Origin: Bacteroidales bacterium
Lineage (GTDB): Bacteria; Bacteroidota; Bacteroidia; Bacteroidales; SMBSF39
Assembly (NCBI GenBank): GCA_021107685.1
Contig: JAIOSH010000236.1
Location: 1 to 9,842, forward strand
Direction of reading: 5' to 3'
DNA: 9,842 nt
In this document: piece after piece, positions 1 through 6,988 of the stretch
Numbering within the stretch: the first letter of the stretch is position 1
Layout: each line of letters begins with the position of its first letter
The notes under the pieces: generated by a model
The model's database searches: none
Seen by the model: the letters and a program-made list of their open reading frames with translations, nothing else
What the model was told of the DNA's origin: nothing
Made by a program: the position numbers and the translations under genes

Positions 1-3000
1 GGTCATAATCGTTCTGTTCAGGAAATTGTTGATTGTGCTGTTCAGGAAGATGTTCAGGCAATAGCTATTACTTCCTACCAGGGAGGGCACATTGAATTTT
101 TTAAGTATATGTATGACTTATTAAAAGAAAAAGGATGTCAACATATCAGGATTACCGGTGGTGGTGGTGGTGTAATTCTTCCTGATGAAATAAAAGAATT
201 GCATGATTATGGAATTGCCCGTATATATTCACCTGATGATGGAAGAAAAATGGGTTTACAGGGAATGATTAATGATACACTTAAAATAGCAGATTTCCCA
301 ACAGGTAAAAACATCAACGTTAAAATTGAAGATATTGAGAATAAAAGTATTAATTCAATAGCCCATACTATTTCTGCTGCCGAAAATTATCCTGAAACAA
401 TTAAAAGTTTTATGGATAAAATAAAAAAAGAAATAAAAAGCAGAAAATCTCCTGTTTTAGGAATTACAGGTACCGGTGGTTCAGGCAAATCATCTTTAGT
501 GGATGAGATTGTCAGAAGATTTCTATCTGATTTCCCGGATAAAACAATTGCAATAATATCGGTAGATCCATCAAAACGAAGGACCGGCGGAGCATTACTC
601 GGTGACAGGATCAGGATGAATTCAATTAATGATCCCAGAGTATATATGCGTTCATTGGCAACACGTCAATCAAATCTTGCAATGTCAAAATATGTAAAAG
701 ATGCAGAATGTATTGTTCAGGCAGCAGCTTATGATATCATAATTTTAGAAACTTCCGGAATTGGTCAGGCTGATACTGAAATTATTGACCATAGCGACTT
801 ATCAATGTATGTGATGACTCCTGATTATGGTGCGGCAACCCAACTTGAAAAAATTGATATGCTTGATTATGCTGATATTATTTCTATTAATAAATTTGAT
901 AAACGGGGCGCAATGGATGCTTTACGTGATGTAAAAAAACAATATATGCGGAATCATCAACTATGGGACACCGACATAGACGATATGCCGGTTTATGGAA
1001 CTATTGCTTCACAATATAATGACCATGGCGTTAATGAATTATACAGAGCTTTAATTAAAAAAATAAAGGAAAAGACAGGTGTTAACTTTATCCATAAGGA
1101 TTCCTTTGGAAAAACTTCATCAGATGCAGGGAAAGAATCTGATGATATGTCAGAAAAAATACACATAATTCCACCAAACAGAATAAGGTATCTTTCCGAG
1201 ATATCCGATACTATAAGGTCGTATAATAAATGGACGGAAGAACAATCAGAAGTTGCACAAAATTTATATAGTCTTAATAAATCTATTCAAATATTGGAAG
1301 GATCCGAACCCATAATGGTTGAGAAATTGAAAAAGGTTTATAAGGAAGTTGAATTAAATTTAGACGGACATAATAAGCAAATTATTGAAAACTGGGAAAA
1401 TAAACTTAAATCATATAAAGCAAAATATTTTATTTTTAAGGTAAGAGACAGGGAGTTTAAGCTTAGTACACATACCGAATCATTGTCTCATCTCCAGATT
1501 CCAAAAATTACATTGCCGAAATATAAAGGATGGGGAGATATTTTAAAATGGAATTTGAGAGAGAATGTTCCTGGCGAATTTCCTTTTGCAGCAGGTGTTT
1601 TTCCTTTTAAACGCGAAGGTGAAGACCCTACACGAATGTTTGCGGGTGAAGGTGGACCGGAAAGAACTAATAAACGATTTCATTATGTTTCATTAGGAAT
1701 GCCTGCAAAACGTCTTTCTACAGCTTTTGATTCTGTTACTTTATATGGTCATGACCCAGATATTCGTCCTGATATTTATGGAAAAATCGGAAACTCCGGT
1801 GTTTCTGTTGCATGTTTGGATGATGCAAAAAAATTATATTCGGGTTTCAATTTAATTGACCCTAAAACTTCTGTATCTATGACTATCAATGGTCCAGCCC
1901 CTACAATGGTTGGATATTTTATGAATGCTGCTATTGATCAGCAATGTGAAGTCTATATTAAACAAAATGGCTTAGAAAAAGAAGTAGATAAGAAAATAAA
2001 TAATCTCTATAAGAAAAAAGGCACAAAAAGACCTCAATATCAAGGTGCAATTCCTGAAGGAAATAATGGTCTAGGATTGATGTTACTTGGGGTTACAGGC
2101 GATAAAATTTTACCAAAAGATGTTTATGAAAAAATTAAAAAAGATACTTTGTGTACTGTCAGAGGAACTGTTCAGTCTGATATTTTAAAAGAAGACCAGG
2201 CACAAAATACCTGTATTTTTTCAACGGATTTTTCATTAAAGTTAATGGGTGATGTACAGGAATATTTTAATAATAATAATGTAAGGAATTTTTATTCGGT
2301 TTCAATTTCGGGCTATCATATTGCAGAAGCCGGTGCAAACCCTATTTCGCAATTAGCCTTTACTCTTGCCAATGGTTTTACTTATGTTGAGTATTATGCT
2401 TCAAGAGGTATGGATATTAATAAATTTGCACCCAACTTATCTTTCTTCTTTTCTAATGGTTTAGACCCTGAATATTCGGTTATGGGACGTGTTGCAAGAC
2501 TTATCTGGTCAAAAGCTATGAAATTAAAATATAATACAGATGAGCGTTCGCAAAAATTAAAATATCATATTCAAACATCAGGACGTTCATTGCATGCCCA
2601 GGAAATAGATTTTAATGATATACGAACAACTTTGCAAGCATTGTATGCTATTTATGATAATTGTAATTCGTTGCATACTAATGCTTATGATGAAGCAATT
2701 ACAACCCCAACAGAAGAATCGGTACGCCGTGCTATGGCAATACAATTAATTATCAACCATGAATTAGGATTGGCTAAAAACCAAAATCCATTACAAGGTT
2801 CATTCATTATTGAAGAACTAACTGATTTGGTTGAAGAAGCTGTATTAATGGAGTTTGACAGAATCACAGAAAGAGGAGGTGTTTTGGGTGCTATGGAAAC
2901 TATGTATCAGCGTAGTAAAATTCAGGAAGAATCATTATATTATGAAACATTAAAGCATACGGGGCAGCTTCCTATTATGGGAGTCAATACTTTTCTGTCC

Positions 3001-3261
3001 TCAAAAGGTTCACCAACAATTATTCCGTGTGAAGTGATAAGAGCAACCGAATCTGAAAAAAAATACCAGATCAATATGTTAAAAGAATTGCATAAAACTT
3101 ATGAAAATGAAGCAAAGGAATCTATGGGTATATTAAAAAATTCAGCTAATAATAATGAAAATATTTTTAAGACTTTAATGGAAGCTTCTAAATATTGCTC
3201 AATAGGACAAATTACTAATACATTATTTGATGTTGGAGGTCAATACAGAAGAAATATGTAA
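1..3261 (+). CDS. icmF: Fused isobutyryl-CoA mutase IcmF, 5'-truncated by window edge
   Basis: Adenosylcobalamin-dependent mutase interconverting isobutyryl-CoA and n-butyryl-CoA, with its G-protein chaperone fused in the same chain; cytoplasmic. The frame is open from base 1 (GHNRSVQEIV, AITSYQGGH, GGGGG), which is the later part of an N-terminal B12-binding domain. The DxHxxG cobalt-ligand motif and true start lie upstream, so the ATG at 109 is internal. A MeaI-type GTPase follows: Walker A GTGGSGKSS (460-495), ETSGIGQADTEI, and NKFD near 891-902. A linker leads to the catalytic TIM-barrel domain from about 1500. Substrate-pocket residues are the isobutyryl type: Phe in RMFAGEG (codon 1639) and Gln in DQAQNTCIF (codon 2203), where methylmalonyl-CoA mutases have Tyr and Arg. 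It runs 1086 residues to the stop, near family length once the missing N-terminus is added. IcmF enzymes may also accept isovaleryl- or pivalyl-CoA. No link to the downstream genes is evident. Confidence 0.95.
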   Translation, partial: GHNRSVQEIVDCAVQEDVQAIAITSYQGGHIEFFKYMYDLLKEKGCQHIRITGGGGGVILPDEIKELHDYGIARIYSPDDGRKMGLQGMINDTLKIADFPTGKNINVKIEDIENKSINSIAHTISAAENYPETIKSFMDKIKKEIKSRKSPVLGITGTGGSGKSSLVDEIVRRFLSDFPDKTIAIISVDPSKRRTGGALLGDRIRMNSINDPRVYMRSLATRQSNLAMSKYVKDAECIVQAAAYDIIILETSGIGQADTEIIDHSDLSMYVMTPDYGAATQLEKIDMLDYADIISINKFDKRGAMDALRDVKKQYMRNHQLWDTDIDDMPVYGTIASQYNDHGVNELYRALIKKIKEKTGVNFIHKDSFGKTSSDAGKESDDMSEKIHIIPPNRIRYLSEISDTIRSYNKWTEEQSEVAQNLYSLNKSIQILEGSEPIMVEKLKKVYKEVELNLDGHNKQIIENWENKLKSYKAKYFIFKVRDREFKLSTHTESLSHLQIPKITLPKYKGWGDILKWNLRENVPGEFPFAAGVFPFKREGEDPTRMFAGEGGPERTNKRFHYVSLGMPAKRLSTAFDSVTLYGHDPDIRPDIYGKIGNSGVSVACLDDAKKLYSGFNLIDPKTSVSMTINGPAPTMVGYFMNAAIDQQCEVYIKQNGLEKEVDKKINNLYKKKGTKRPQYQGAIPEGNNGLGLMLLGVTGDKILPKDVYEKIKKDTLCTVRGTVQSDILKEDQAQNTCIFSTDFSLKLMGDVQEYFNNNNVRNFYSVSISGYHIAEAGANPISQLAFTLANGFTYVEYYASRGMDINKFAPNLSFFFSNGLDPEYSVMGRVARLIWSKAMKLKYNTDERSQKLKYHIQTSGRSLHAQEIDFNDIRTTLQALYAIYDNCNSLHTNAYDEAITTPTEESVRRAMAIQLIINHELGLAKNQNPLQGSFIIEELTDLVEEAVLMEFDRITERGGVLGAMETMYQRSKIQEESLYYETLKHTGQLPIMGVNTFLSSKGSPTIIPCEVIRATESEKKYQINMLKELHKTYENEAKESMGILKNSANNNENIFKTLMEASKYCSIGQITNTLFDVGGQYRRNM

Positions 3262-3267
3262 AAATGA

Positions 3268-3345
3268 TTTATCGCCTTCCTGTCAAAATTAAAGGGTGGA
3301 GTACATTTACTAAGACATAGCTGTGCAACACATATTTTGAGATAA
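3268..3345 (+). pseudogene. Relic of a tyrosine recombinase/integrase (box II fragment)
   Basis: Between the stop of the mutase gene and the first cassette, frame 1 reads about 25 residues containing GGVHLLRHSCATHILR and then a stop. HxxRH followed by S-x-ATH is the conserved box II of tyrosine recombinases (compare HTLRHSFATHLLE in XerD-like and integron integrases). No catalytic domain upstream or final Tyr downstream is readable, so this is a decayed or deleted gene. Its place at the edge of an attC-like array makes a lost integron integrase attractive, but so short a fragment cannot separate IntI from Xer, phage or transposon recombinases. Reading on the same strand as the cassettes would be unusual for class 1-type integrons, where intI diverges. 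Confidence 0.5.
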
Positions 3346-3352
3346 AAATAAT

Positions 3353-3400
3353 AAAAAGTTTTTATATCCCCGGATATTTTAAGGGATATAATTACTTTTG
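3353..3400 (+). terminator. Long AT-rich hairpin: terminator or degenerate attC/attI structure
   Basis: Arms 3353-3370 and 3383-3400 pair at about 15 of 18 positions, with a perfect TATATCCC/GGGATATA core and a 12-nt loop. A T-rich stretch follows (3396-3406). It could terminate transcription from the mutase gene. Alternatively it could be the stem of an attC- or attI-like site that ends at the GTTA of 3417-3420, where cassette A begins; an AAC at 3326-3328 might be its left end. The two readings are not exclusive. A TACTTTTG at 3393-3400 fits the Bacteroidota -7 box, but I see no -33 partner. Confidence 0.5.
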
Positions 3401-3457
3401 TTTTTTATATAAACAAGTTAGCCACTATTTGAGAAAAAATTACATCTGGAAACTTTA

Positions 3458-4570
3458 ATGATTAATAATAAAAAAATAAAAAGCACACGGACTATTCGAC
3501 CTAAAGAAGGTCAAAATGCAGAAATTATTGTTAAAAGCAAATATATTAAAGAAAATCTCCCTTTGCCATATGTATTGTATCCAGATCTTTACGGTACATT
3601 TATTGGCTTTTCTGAGAATGTTGATTTCAAAATTGAACATAAAGCAAAAGTGTATTTTTGTACTTGCGCTGAACCAGCAATTGATAATTATTTAGATTAC
3701 GTAAAAAAATTTCCCAAAACAAACTATTCTAATTGGCTGATAAAAGCTCCTCTATCAAATCACGATTTTCCAGATAAGATTTCGAAGGAATCAATACTTC
3801 ACAAAGGAAATCCAAAGAAAGCAATTCATTTCAAAAAGGGTATTTGCCATAAATGTAATTTAAGTACTCCTACGGTAATGGCGATGAATCCTATGTACGG
3901 AGGAAAATTTAAGCAATACTATAACTGGTACATTAATCAGCAATATTATCAACTTGGTATTTGGAAAGATGAACATTTTAATAAAGCATATTGTCCTGAT
4001 GAATTAATTACGTTAGTAGAAAAAAAAGTCAATAAAAAAGCTCTTATAAAACGCTTTATTGAGAGCCACAATATTGAAAGTTTACAAGCATTGAATCAGC
4101 AGATTTTGAAGAATACAAATGAAACTATAAAAAAGAATCTTGCAATTTTAGAGAAACATGAAAAAGAGTTATACAATATTACTCTACGTATTACAAATGA
4201 GATAGAGAGTTATGTTCGACAAGAATTTGGATATAGAAAGGTTGGCGAAGGTTGGATTGGCGAGACAATGCTATATAAAATTATCCAAGAAATTTTCACT
4301 CAAGAAGAGACAATCAGACACTGTAGACCTAAATGGTTAGAAGGTCTTGAATTAGATATTTACTTGCCGAATATCAAACTTGCATTTGAATATCAGGGTC
4401 AACAACATTATAAACCAGTCAAGATATGGGGTGGAATAAAAGCATTAAAAAAGCTTCAGGAAAGAGATGCTAAAAAAAAACTAATTTGCAAAAAGCAAAA
4501 AATCAGACTAATTACAGTAGATTACACAGAACCATTAACAAAAGAACATATTTGCAAAATGATTAAATAG
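3458..4570 (+). CDS. PD-(D/E)XK-like nuclease-fold protein with Cys pairs
   Basis: 370 residues, cytoplasmic; exact family not recognised. The C-terminal third (about 262-356) looks like a PD-(D/E)XK or very-short-patch-repair type nuclease core: Glu269 in IGET, Asp300 in LELDIYLP, then E311-Y-Q313 with G and QHY in a predicted beta-strand, then Lys-rich helices and RLITVDY. The EYQGxQHY signature recurs in predicted nucleases of mobile and defence loci. The N-terminal half has CTC (C68, C70) and CHKC (C130, C133), which together could bind one zinc, and it is rich in Tyr and Lys. Residues 180-255 are helical and charged, perhaps a coiled coil. First gene of cassette A, 40 bp inside the boundary and 44 bp ahead of the next gene. 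Only weak ribosome-binding signal (CTGGAAAC). A restriction, defence or DNA-repair role is inference; no methylase partner is present. Confidence 0.75.
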   Translation: MINNKKIKSTRTIRPKEGQNAEIIVKSKYIKENLPLPYVLYPDLYGTFIGFSENVDFKIEHKAKVYFCTCAEPAIDNYLDYVKKFPKTNYSNWLIKAPLSNHDFPDKISKESILHKGNPKKAIHFKKGICHKCNLSTPTVMAMNPMYGGKFKQYYNWYINQQYYQLGIWKDEHFNKAYCPDELITLVEKKVNKKALIKRFIESHNIESLQALNQQILKNTNETIKKNLAILEKHEKELYNITLRITNEIESYVRQEFGYRKVGEGWIGETMLYKIIQEIFTQEETIRHCRPKWLEGLELDIYLPNIKLAFEYQGQQHYKPVKIWGGIKALKKLQERDAKKKLICKKQKIRLITVDYTEPLTKEHICKMIK

Positions 4571-4614
4571 AAAATCGACATTTATTTACATTTTACCTTC
4601 TAAAAAAGCACATA

Positions 4615-5100
4615 ATGAAAGCTTGGTTAATAACTTGGGAATGGACGGGAGAAAGTGCTGCAATTGCAGACAAAATAGTTGGAATATTAAATCCAAGATG
4701 GTCAATAAAAAGAGTTTTAATGATAGTAGAATTTATTTATAATCAAAATACTTCTACATTATCAGAGATGTCGAATTATGCGAAACGGCCATCCAATAAT
4801 CCGTATACTTCAAAAAAAGATTTCAATTCACATATCTTTTGTGGAAGCCATCCATGGATCGAAGCTAGACTTGTAGAAGATCTTTATATTTCAGTTAATC
4901 CAAATACTGGAATTGAAACAATTAAATGGAATGAAATGCCGATTTATGAACCTGACGATCAAACAATAGGTCCTAAACTAGTCAGGGGTAAATTACCAAA
5001 AACTTATGTCCGCAAATTGACAGGATCAATTTCTAATGAAAGCATTTGGGACAGAGAAAATGGCAAATATAAAGATTGGTGGCTTAAATTGGCTGACTAA
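4615..5100 (+). CDS. Conserved protein of unknown function (MKAWLITWEW type)
   Basis: 161 residues, soluble, no signal peptide or membrane segment. The start MKAWLITWEWTGESAAIADK, the central SHPWIEARLVEDL and the C-terminal SNESIWDRENGKYKDWWLKL resemble a family of hypothetical proteins that I recall from accessory regions of varied bacteria; I know no assigned function and no catalytic motif stands out. The many Trp residues at both ends and the conserved start suggest a compact single domain. It is second in cassette A, 44 bp after the nuclease-like gene, and its stop is 30 bp before the attC-like site, the normal layout for a cassette gene. Cotranscription with the nuclease-like gene is likely, so the two may act together, but this is inference. 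Confidence 0.75.
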   Translation: MKAWLITWEWTGESAAIADKIVGILNPRWSIKRVLMIVEFIYNQNTSTLSEMSNYAKRPSNNPYTSKKDFNSHIFCGSHPWIEARLVEDLYISVNPNTGIETIKWNEMPIYEPDDQTIGPKLVRGKLPKTYVRKLTGSISNESIWDRENGKYKDWWLKLAD

Positions 5101-5130
5101 ATTTATAAAATACAGAAAGACAATCAAAAC

Positions 5131-5268
5131 AGTGGCTAACAAAGGCTCATACGTAATGCGGGGTGAAGTAGTAAAATTGAAAATATGAATATAAAATAAG
5201 CATCGGTGTAGGTTGAAAGATTAGTGCTTCGGAAACCCGCACTACGCATAGCCCAAACGTTACCACCA
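5131..5268 (+). repeat. attC-like recombination site 1 (end of cassette A)
   Basis: A 126-bp structure from TAAC (5137) to GTTA (5262), extended by outer bases. The left arm (5132-5163) and the reverse complement of the right arm (5236-5266) align as GTGGcTAAC, a short unpaired spacer (aaa against caaac), then GGCTcATaCGTAaTGCGGG against GGCTATgCGTAgTGCGGG. This reproduces attC design: outer R box, unpaired central spacer, inner L box with one extra base on the left arm (C5148, an extrahelical G on the bottom strand), and a variable terminal part (5164-5235) with further weak pairing (GAAG/CTTC). Size fits the usual 57-141 bp. The right core GTTACCA departs from the GTTRRRY consensus beyond the invariant GTT. 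Confidence 0.75.
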
Positions 5269-5287
5269 ATAGAAAAAGACTAAAAAC

Positions 5288-6127
5288 ATGCTGAAATTTC
5301 TAAACAAATCATACCCTTTCAACGACGATTTACGACATAATGCTAAAATAATTTTATTCATTAGTTTAGGTGTTTTAGCTTTTCTCTTAATATTTCAACC
5401 CATAGATATTGTGGTTTTTACAACAAAGGAGATTATCTATTTAGTTTTGGGGTTAGCCATTTCAACATTTTTGGTTTTAAGTGTAAATTTGATTGTACTA
5501 CCCAGTTTATTTCCAAAAATATTCTATAATAATATATGGAGTATAAAAAGAGAAATTATTTGGAATCTATGGATCTTACTTACAATTTCGTCGTGCGATT
5601 TGTTGTTTTACACTCAACTCTTTGATGTAATTGAGATTAGTTTTTCTGATATTGGAAAAATTATCTTACTTGGATTTCTTCCCGTTGCAGTTCTTATCAT
5701 AATTAATCAGGAAAGATTGTTACGTTCTCATTTAAAATCGGCACAACAATTAAACAAGAAACTACTTGAGAGTATACAGCAAAAAGAGAAACTAATTCAT
5801 TTCGAATCTGATTATAAGAAAGATAAGCTTTCAATTTCGCCAAACTCATTACTTGTAATTAAATCGGCAGACAATTACATAGAGGTATATTACAAAAGTG
5901 AAGGTGTTGTAAAAAAACAGATGATCAGAAGTTCATTAAAAAAAGCTCTTGAAACCGTTAATGAATTAGATTATATTTTAAGATGTCATAGGACTTTTAT
6001 AGTGAATACAAACCATATAAAAGAAATTGAGGGCAATTCACAAGGTTATAAACTTTATTTCGAGATGCTTCATTTTCCTGTGTTAGTATCTCAGAAATAT
6101 ATTAAAAGTTTTAAAGAAACAATTTAA
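5288..6127 (+). CDS. Membrane-anchored LytTR-family transcriptional regulator
   Basis: 279 residues: four hydrophobic helices (about 20-37, 49-72, 89-108, 121-139), a charged coiled-coil-like linker (140-172), then a LytTR DNA-binding domain (about 180-278) with the typical SADNYIEVYY, LRCHRTFIVN and PVLVSQKY blocks. The architecture is common in Bacteroidota: a small 4-TM sensor region joined directly to LytTR without a receiver domain, so it is not a classical phosphorylated response regulator. LytTR domains bind pairs of direct repeats about two helical turns apart; such a pair follows this gene at 6137-6168. It is the first gene of cassette B, 28 bp after the recombination point, and lies 145 bp before the glycosyltransferase gene. 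Likely role: inner-membrane regulator of the downstream operon in response to an unknown signal. Confidence 0.9.
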   Translation: MLKFLNKSYPFNDDLRHNAKIILFISLGVLAFLLIFQPIDIVVFTTKEIIYLVLGLAISTFLVLSVNLIVLPSLFPKIFYNNIWSIKREIIWNLWILLTISSCDLLFYTQLFDVIEISFSDIGKIILLGFLPVAVLIIINQERLLRSHLKSAQQLNKKLLESIQQKEKLIHFESDYKKDKLSISPNSLLVIKSADNYIEVYYKSEGVVKKQMIRSSLKKALETVNELDYILRCHRTFIVNTNHIKEIEGNSQGYKLYFEMLHFPVLVSQKYIKSFKETI

Positions 6128-6136
6128 GCCCACCAA

Positions 6137-6168
6137 ATTCGCCACTAAAATAGCCCTATTCACCACTA
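6137..6168 (+). promoter_or_regulatory. Candidate LytTR operator: two direct repeats 21 bp apart
   Basis: ATTCGCCACTA (6137-6147) and ATTCACCACTA (6158-6168) agree at 10 of 11 bases and start exactly 21 bp apart, two turns of the helix. Paired direct repeats with this period are how LytTR domains (AgrA, AlgR, ComE types) contact DNA, although the bases differ from the AgrA consensus. The pair lies 10 bp after the LytTR stop codon and about 70 bp before a -7-like box, a sensible activator position. Confidence 0.5.
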
Positions 6169-6215
6169 TTCAACTTACACATCCCTTTTGAAAGGGTTGT
6201 AGTCCCTGATTATTT

Positions 6216-6243
6216 TTTGTGCTTCTCATTCGCTATAGTTTTG
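6216..6243 (+). promoter_or_regulatory. Candidate Bacteroidota-type promoter for the enzyme operon
   Basis: TAGTTTTG (6236-6243) matches the TAnnTTTG -7 element of Bacteroidota. A TTTG at 6216-6219 can serve as the -33 element, with a spacer of 16 bp, slightly shorter than usual, which would fit a promoter needing an activator. The transcript would begin near 6250, about 20 bp before the glycosyltransferase start codon. A CCCTTT-TG-AAAGGG palindrome (6183-6196) lies between the direct repeats and this promoter and could be another protein site. Confidence 0.45.
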
Positions 6244-6272
6244 TCAATATTTAATGATAAAACTTAACAAAT

Positions 6273-6977
6273 ATGAAGTTAGAATCCACTGCAATTATTT
6301 GCGCATACAATGAGCAAAAAGCAATTACAAATCTCCTTGAGGATGTGTATAAGACACATTTTTTCAATGAAATTATCGTGATTAATGATGGTTCGAAAGA
6401 CAGCACTGGTGAACTCATCAAAGAATTCAAAAAAACAAATGATATTGTAGATGTTCATTTGCTTAAAAACAAAGGAAAGGGGTTTGCTATGGCAAAAGGC
6501 ACTGAACTGGCAAGTTCTAAATATTTGGTTTTTATTGATGCTGACTTATCTAATTTCACTACTGAACATGCCAATAAATTATTGAACCCAGTATTAAATG
6601 GCAATGCAGATATGGTTTTAGGACAACCATCTAAAACACTTATCCGCCCAGAAATAAACCCCTTTAAAAGTCTATCTGGTCAAAGAGCACTAAAGAAAAT
6701 CGACATCTTACCAATTCTTAAAAAGATGGAATCTGTAAGATATGGCGTTGAAACCCTAATAAACATGCACTTTAAAGCAAATAATAAAGAAGTAGAATAT
6801 GTGTGTCTGAAAAACCTTGTTCATCCCACAAAGTTTCAAAAAACAAAACCTCATAAAGCCATTCTGGAATTTATTTTGGTGGGTTGTCAAATTGTGGCAA
6901 CTACTTTCTCAAATACTAAGATGACAGCAAACTCGAATAAAGATAGAGTGTTAAACATTCTAAGTATTAACAATTAA
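6273..6977 (+). CDS. GT-A fold family 2 glycosyltransferase
   Basis: 234 residues, cytoplasmic or peripherally membrane-bound. The N-terminal GT-A fold is clear: AIICAYNEQKAI (7-18) as the nucleotide-binding start, EIIVINDGSKDST (33-45), KNKGKGFAMAKG (66-76), and the metal-binding D89-A-D91 in VFIDADLSNF. RYGVETLIN (156-164) holds the acidic acceptor-side residue expected in dolichyl- or polyprenyl-phosphate transferases and glucosyl-3-phosphoglycerate synthase-like enzymes. No C-terminal membrane helices like those of large DPM-type fusions, but 197-212 is hydrophobic. Acceptor and sugar cannot be told; a polyprenyl phosphate or lipid-like acceptor is a guess. First enzyme of the operon, 11 bp ahead of the radical SAM gene, so almost certainly cotranscribed. 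Confidence 0.85.
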   Translation: MKLESTAIICAYNEQKAITNLLEDVYKTHFFNEIIVINDGSKDSTGELIKEFKKTNDIVDVHLLKNKGKGFAMAKGTELASSKYLVFIDADLSNFTTEHANKLLNPVLNGNADMVLGQPSKTLIRPEINPFKSLSGQRALKKIDILPILKKMESVRYGVETLINMHFKANNKEVEYVCLKNLVHPTKFQKTKPHKAILEFILVGCQIVATTFSNTKMTANSNKDRVLNILSINN

Positions 6978-6988
6978 AACATATTATC

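Larger units (their letters stand above)
3418..5259 (+). mobile_element. Putative integron gene cassette A (nuclease + unknown protein)
   Basis: The unit starts inside GTTAGCCACT (3417-3426) and ends at the G of the next core, GTTACCACCA (5259-5268). The left core of its terminal attC-like site, AGTGGCTAAC (5131-5140), is a perfect 10-base reverse complement of this unit's own first core, and not of the next unit's core. Circularisation by G^TT recombination would therefore give a fully paired site, the hallmark of an integron cassette. The first start codon lies 40 bp after the boundary and the last stop 30 bp before the site, so packing is tight. It holds two genes, slightly more than the usual one. 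No promoter is obvious inside; expression may depend on upstream reads. Confidence 0.7.

Noticed and set aside
109..111. ATG as start of the mutase gene
   Set aside because: The frame is open back to base 1 and encodes conserved B12-domain residues (GHNRSV, SYQGGH), so the start lies outside the window.
1..3261. Possible methylmalonyl-CoA mutase
   Set aside because: The GTPase fusion with N-terminal B12 domain and the Phe/Gln pocket residues instead of Tyr/Arg indicate isobutyryl-CoA mutase.
6183..6207. CCCTTTTGAAAGGG and AGGG/CCCT as a terminator of the LytTR gene
   Set aside because: Loops of 2 and 7 nt with short stems and no adjacent T run in the right place; more likely a protein-binding palindrome or chance.
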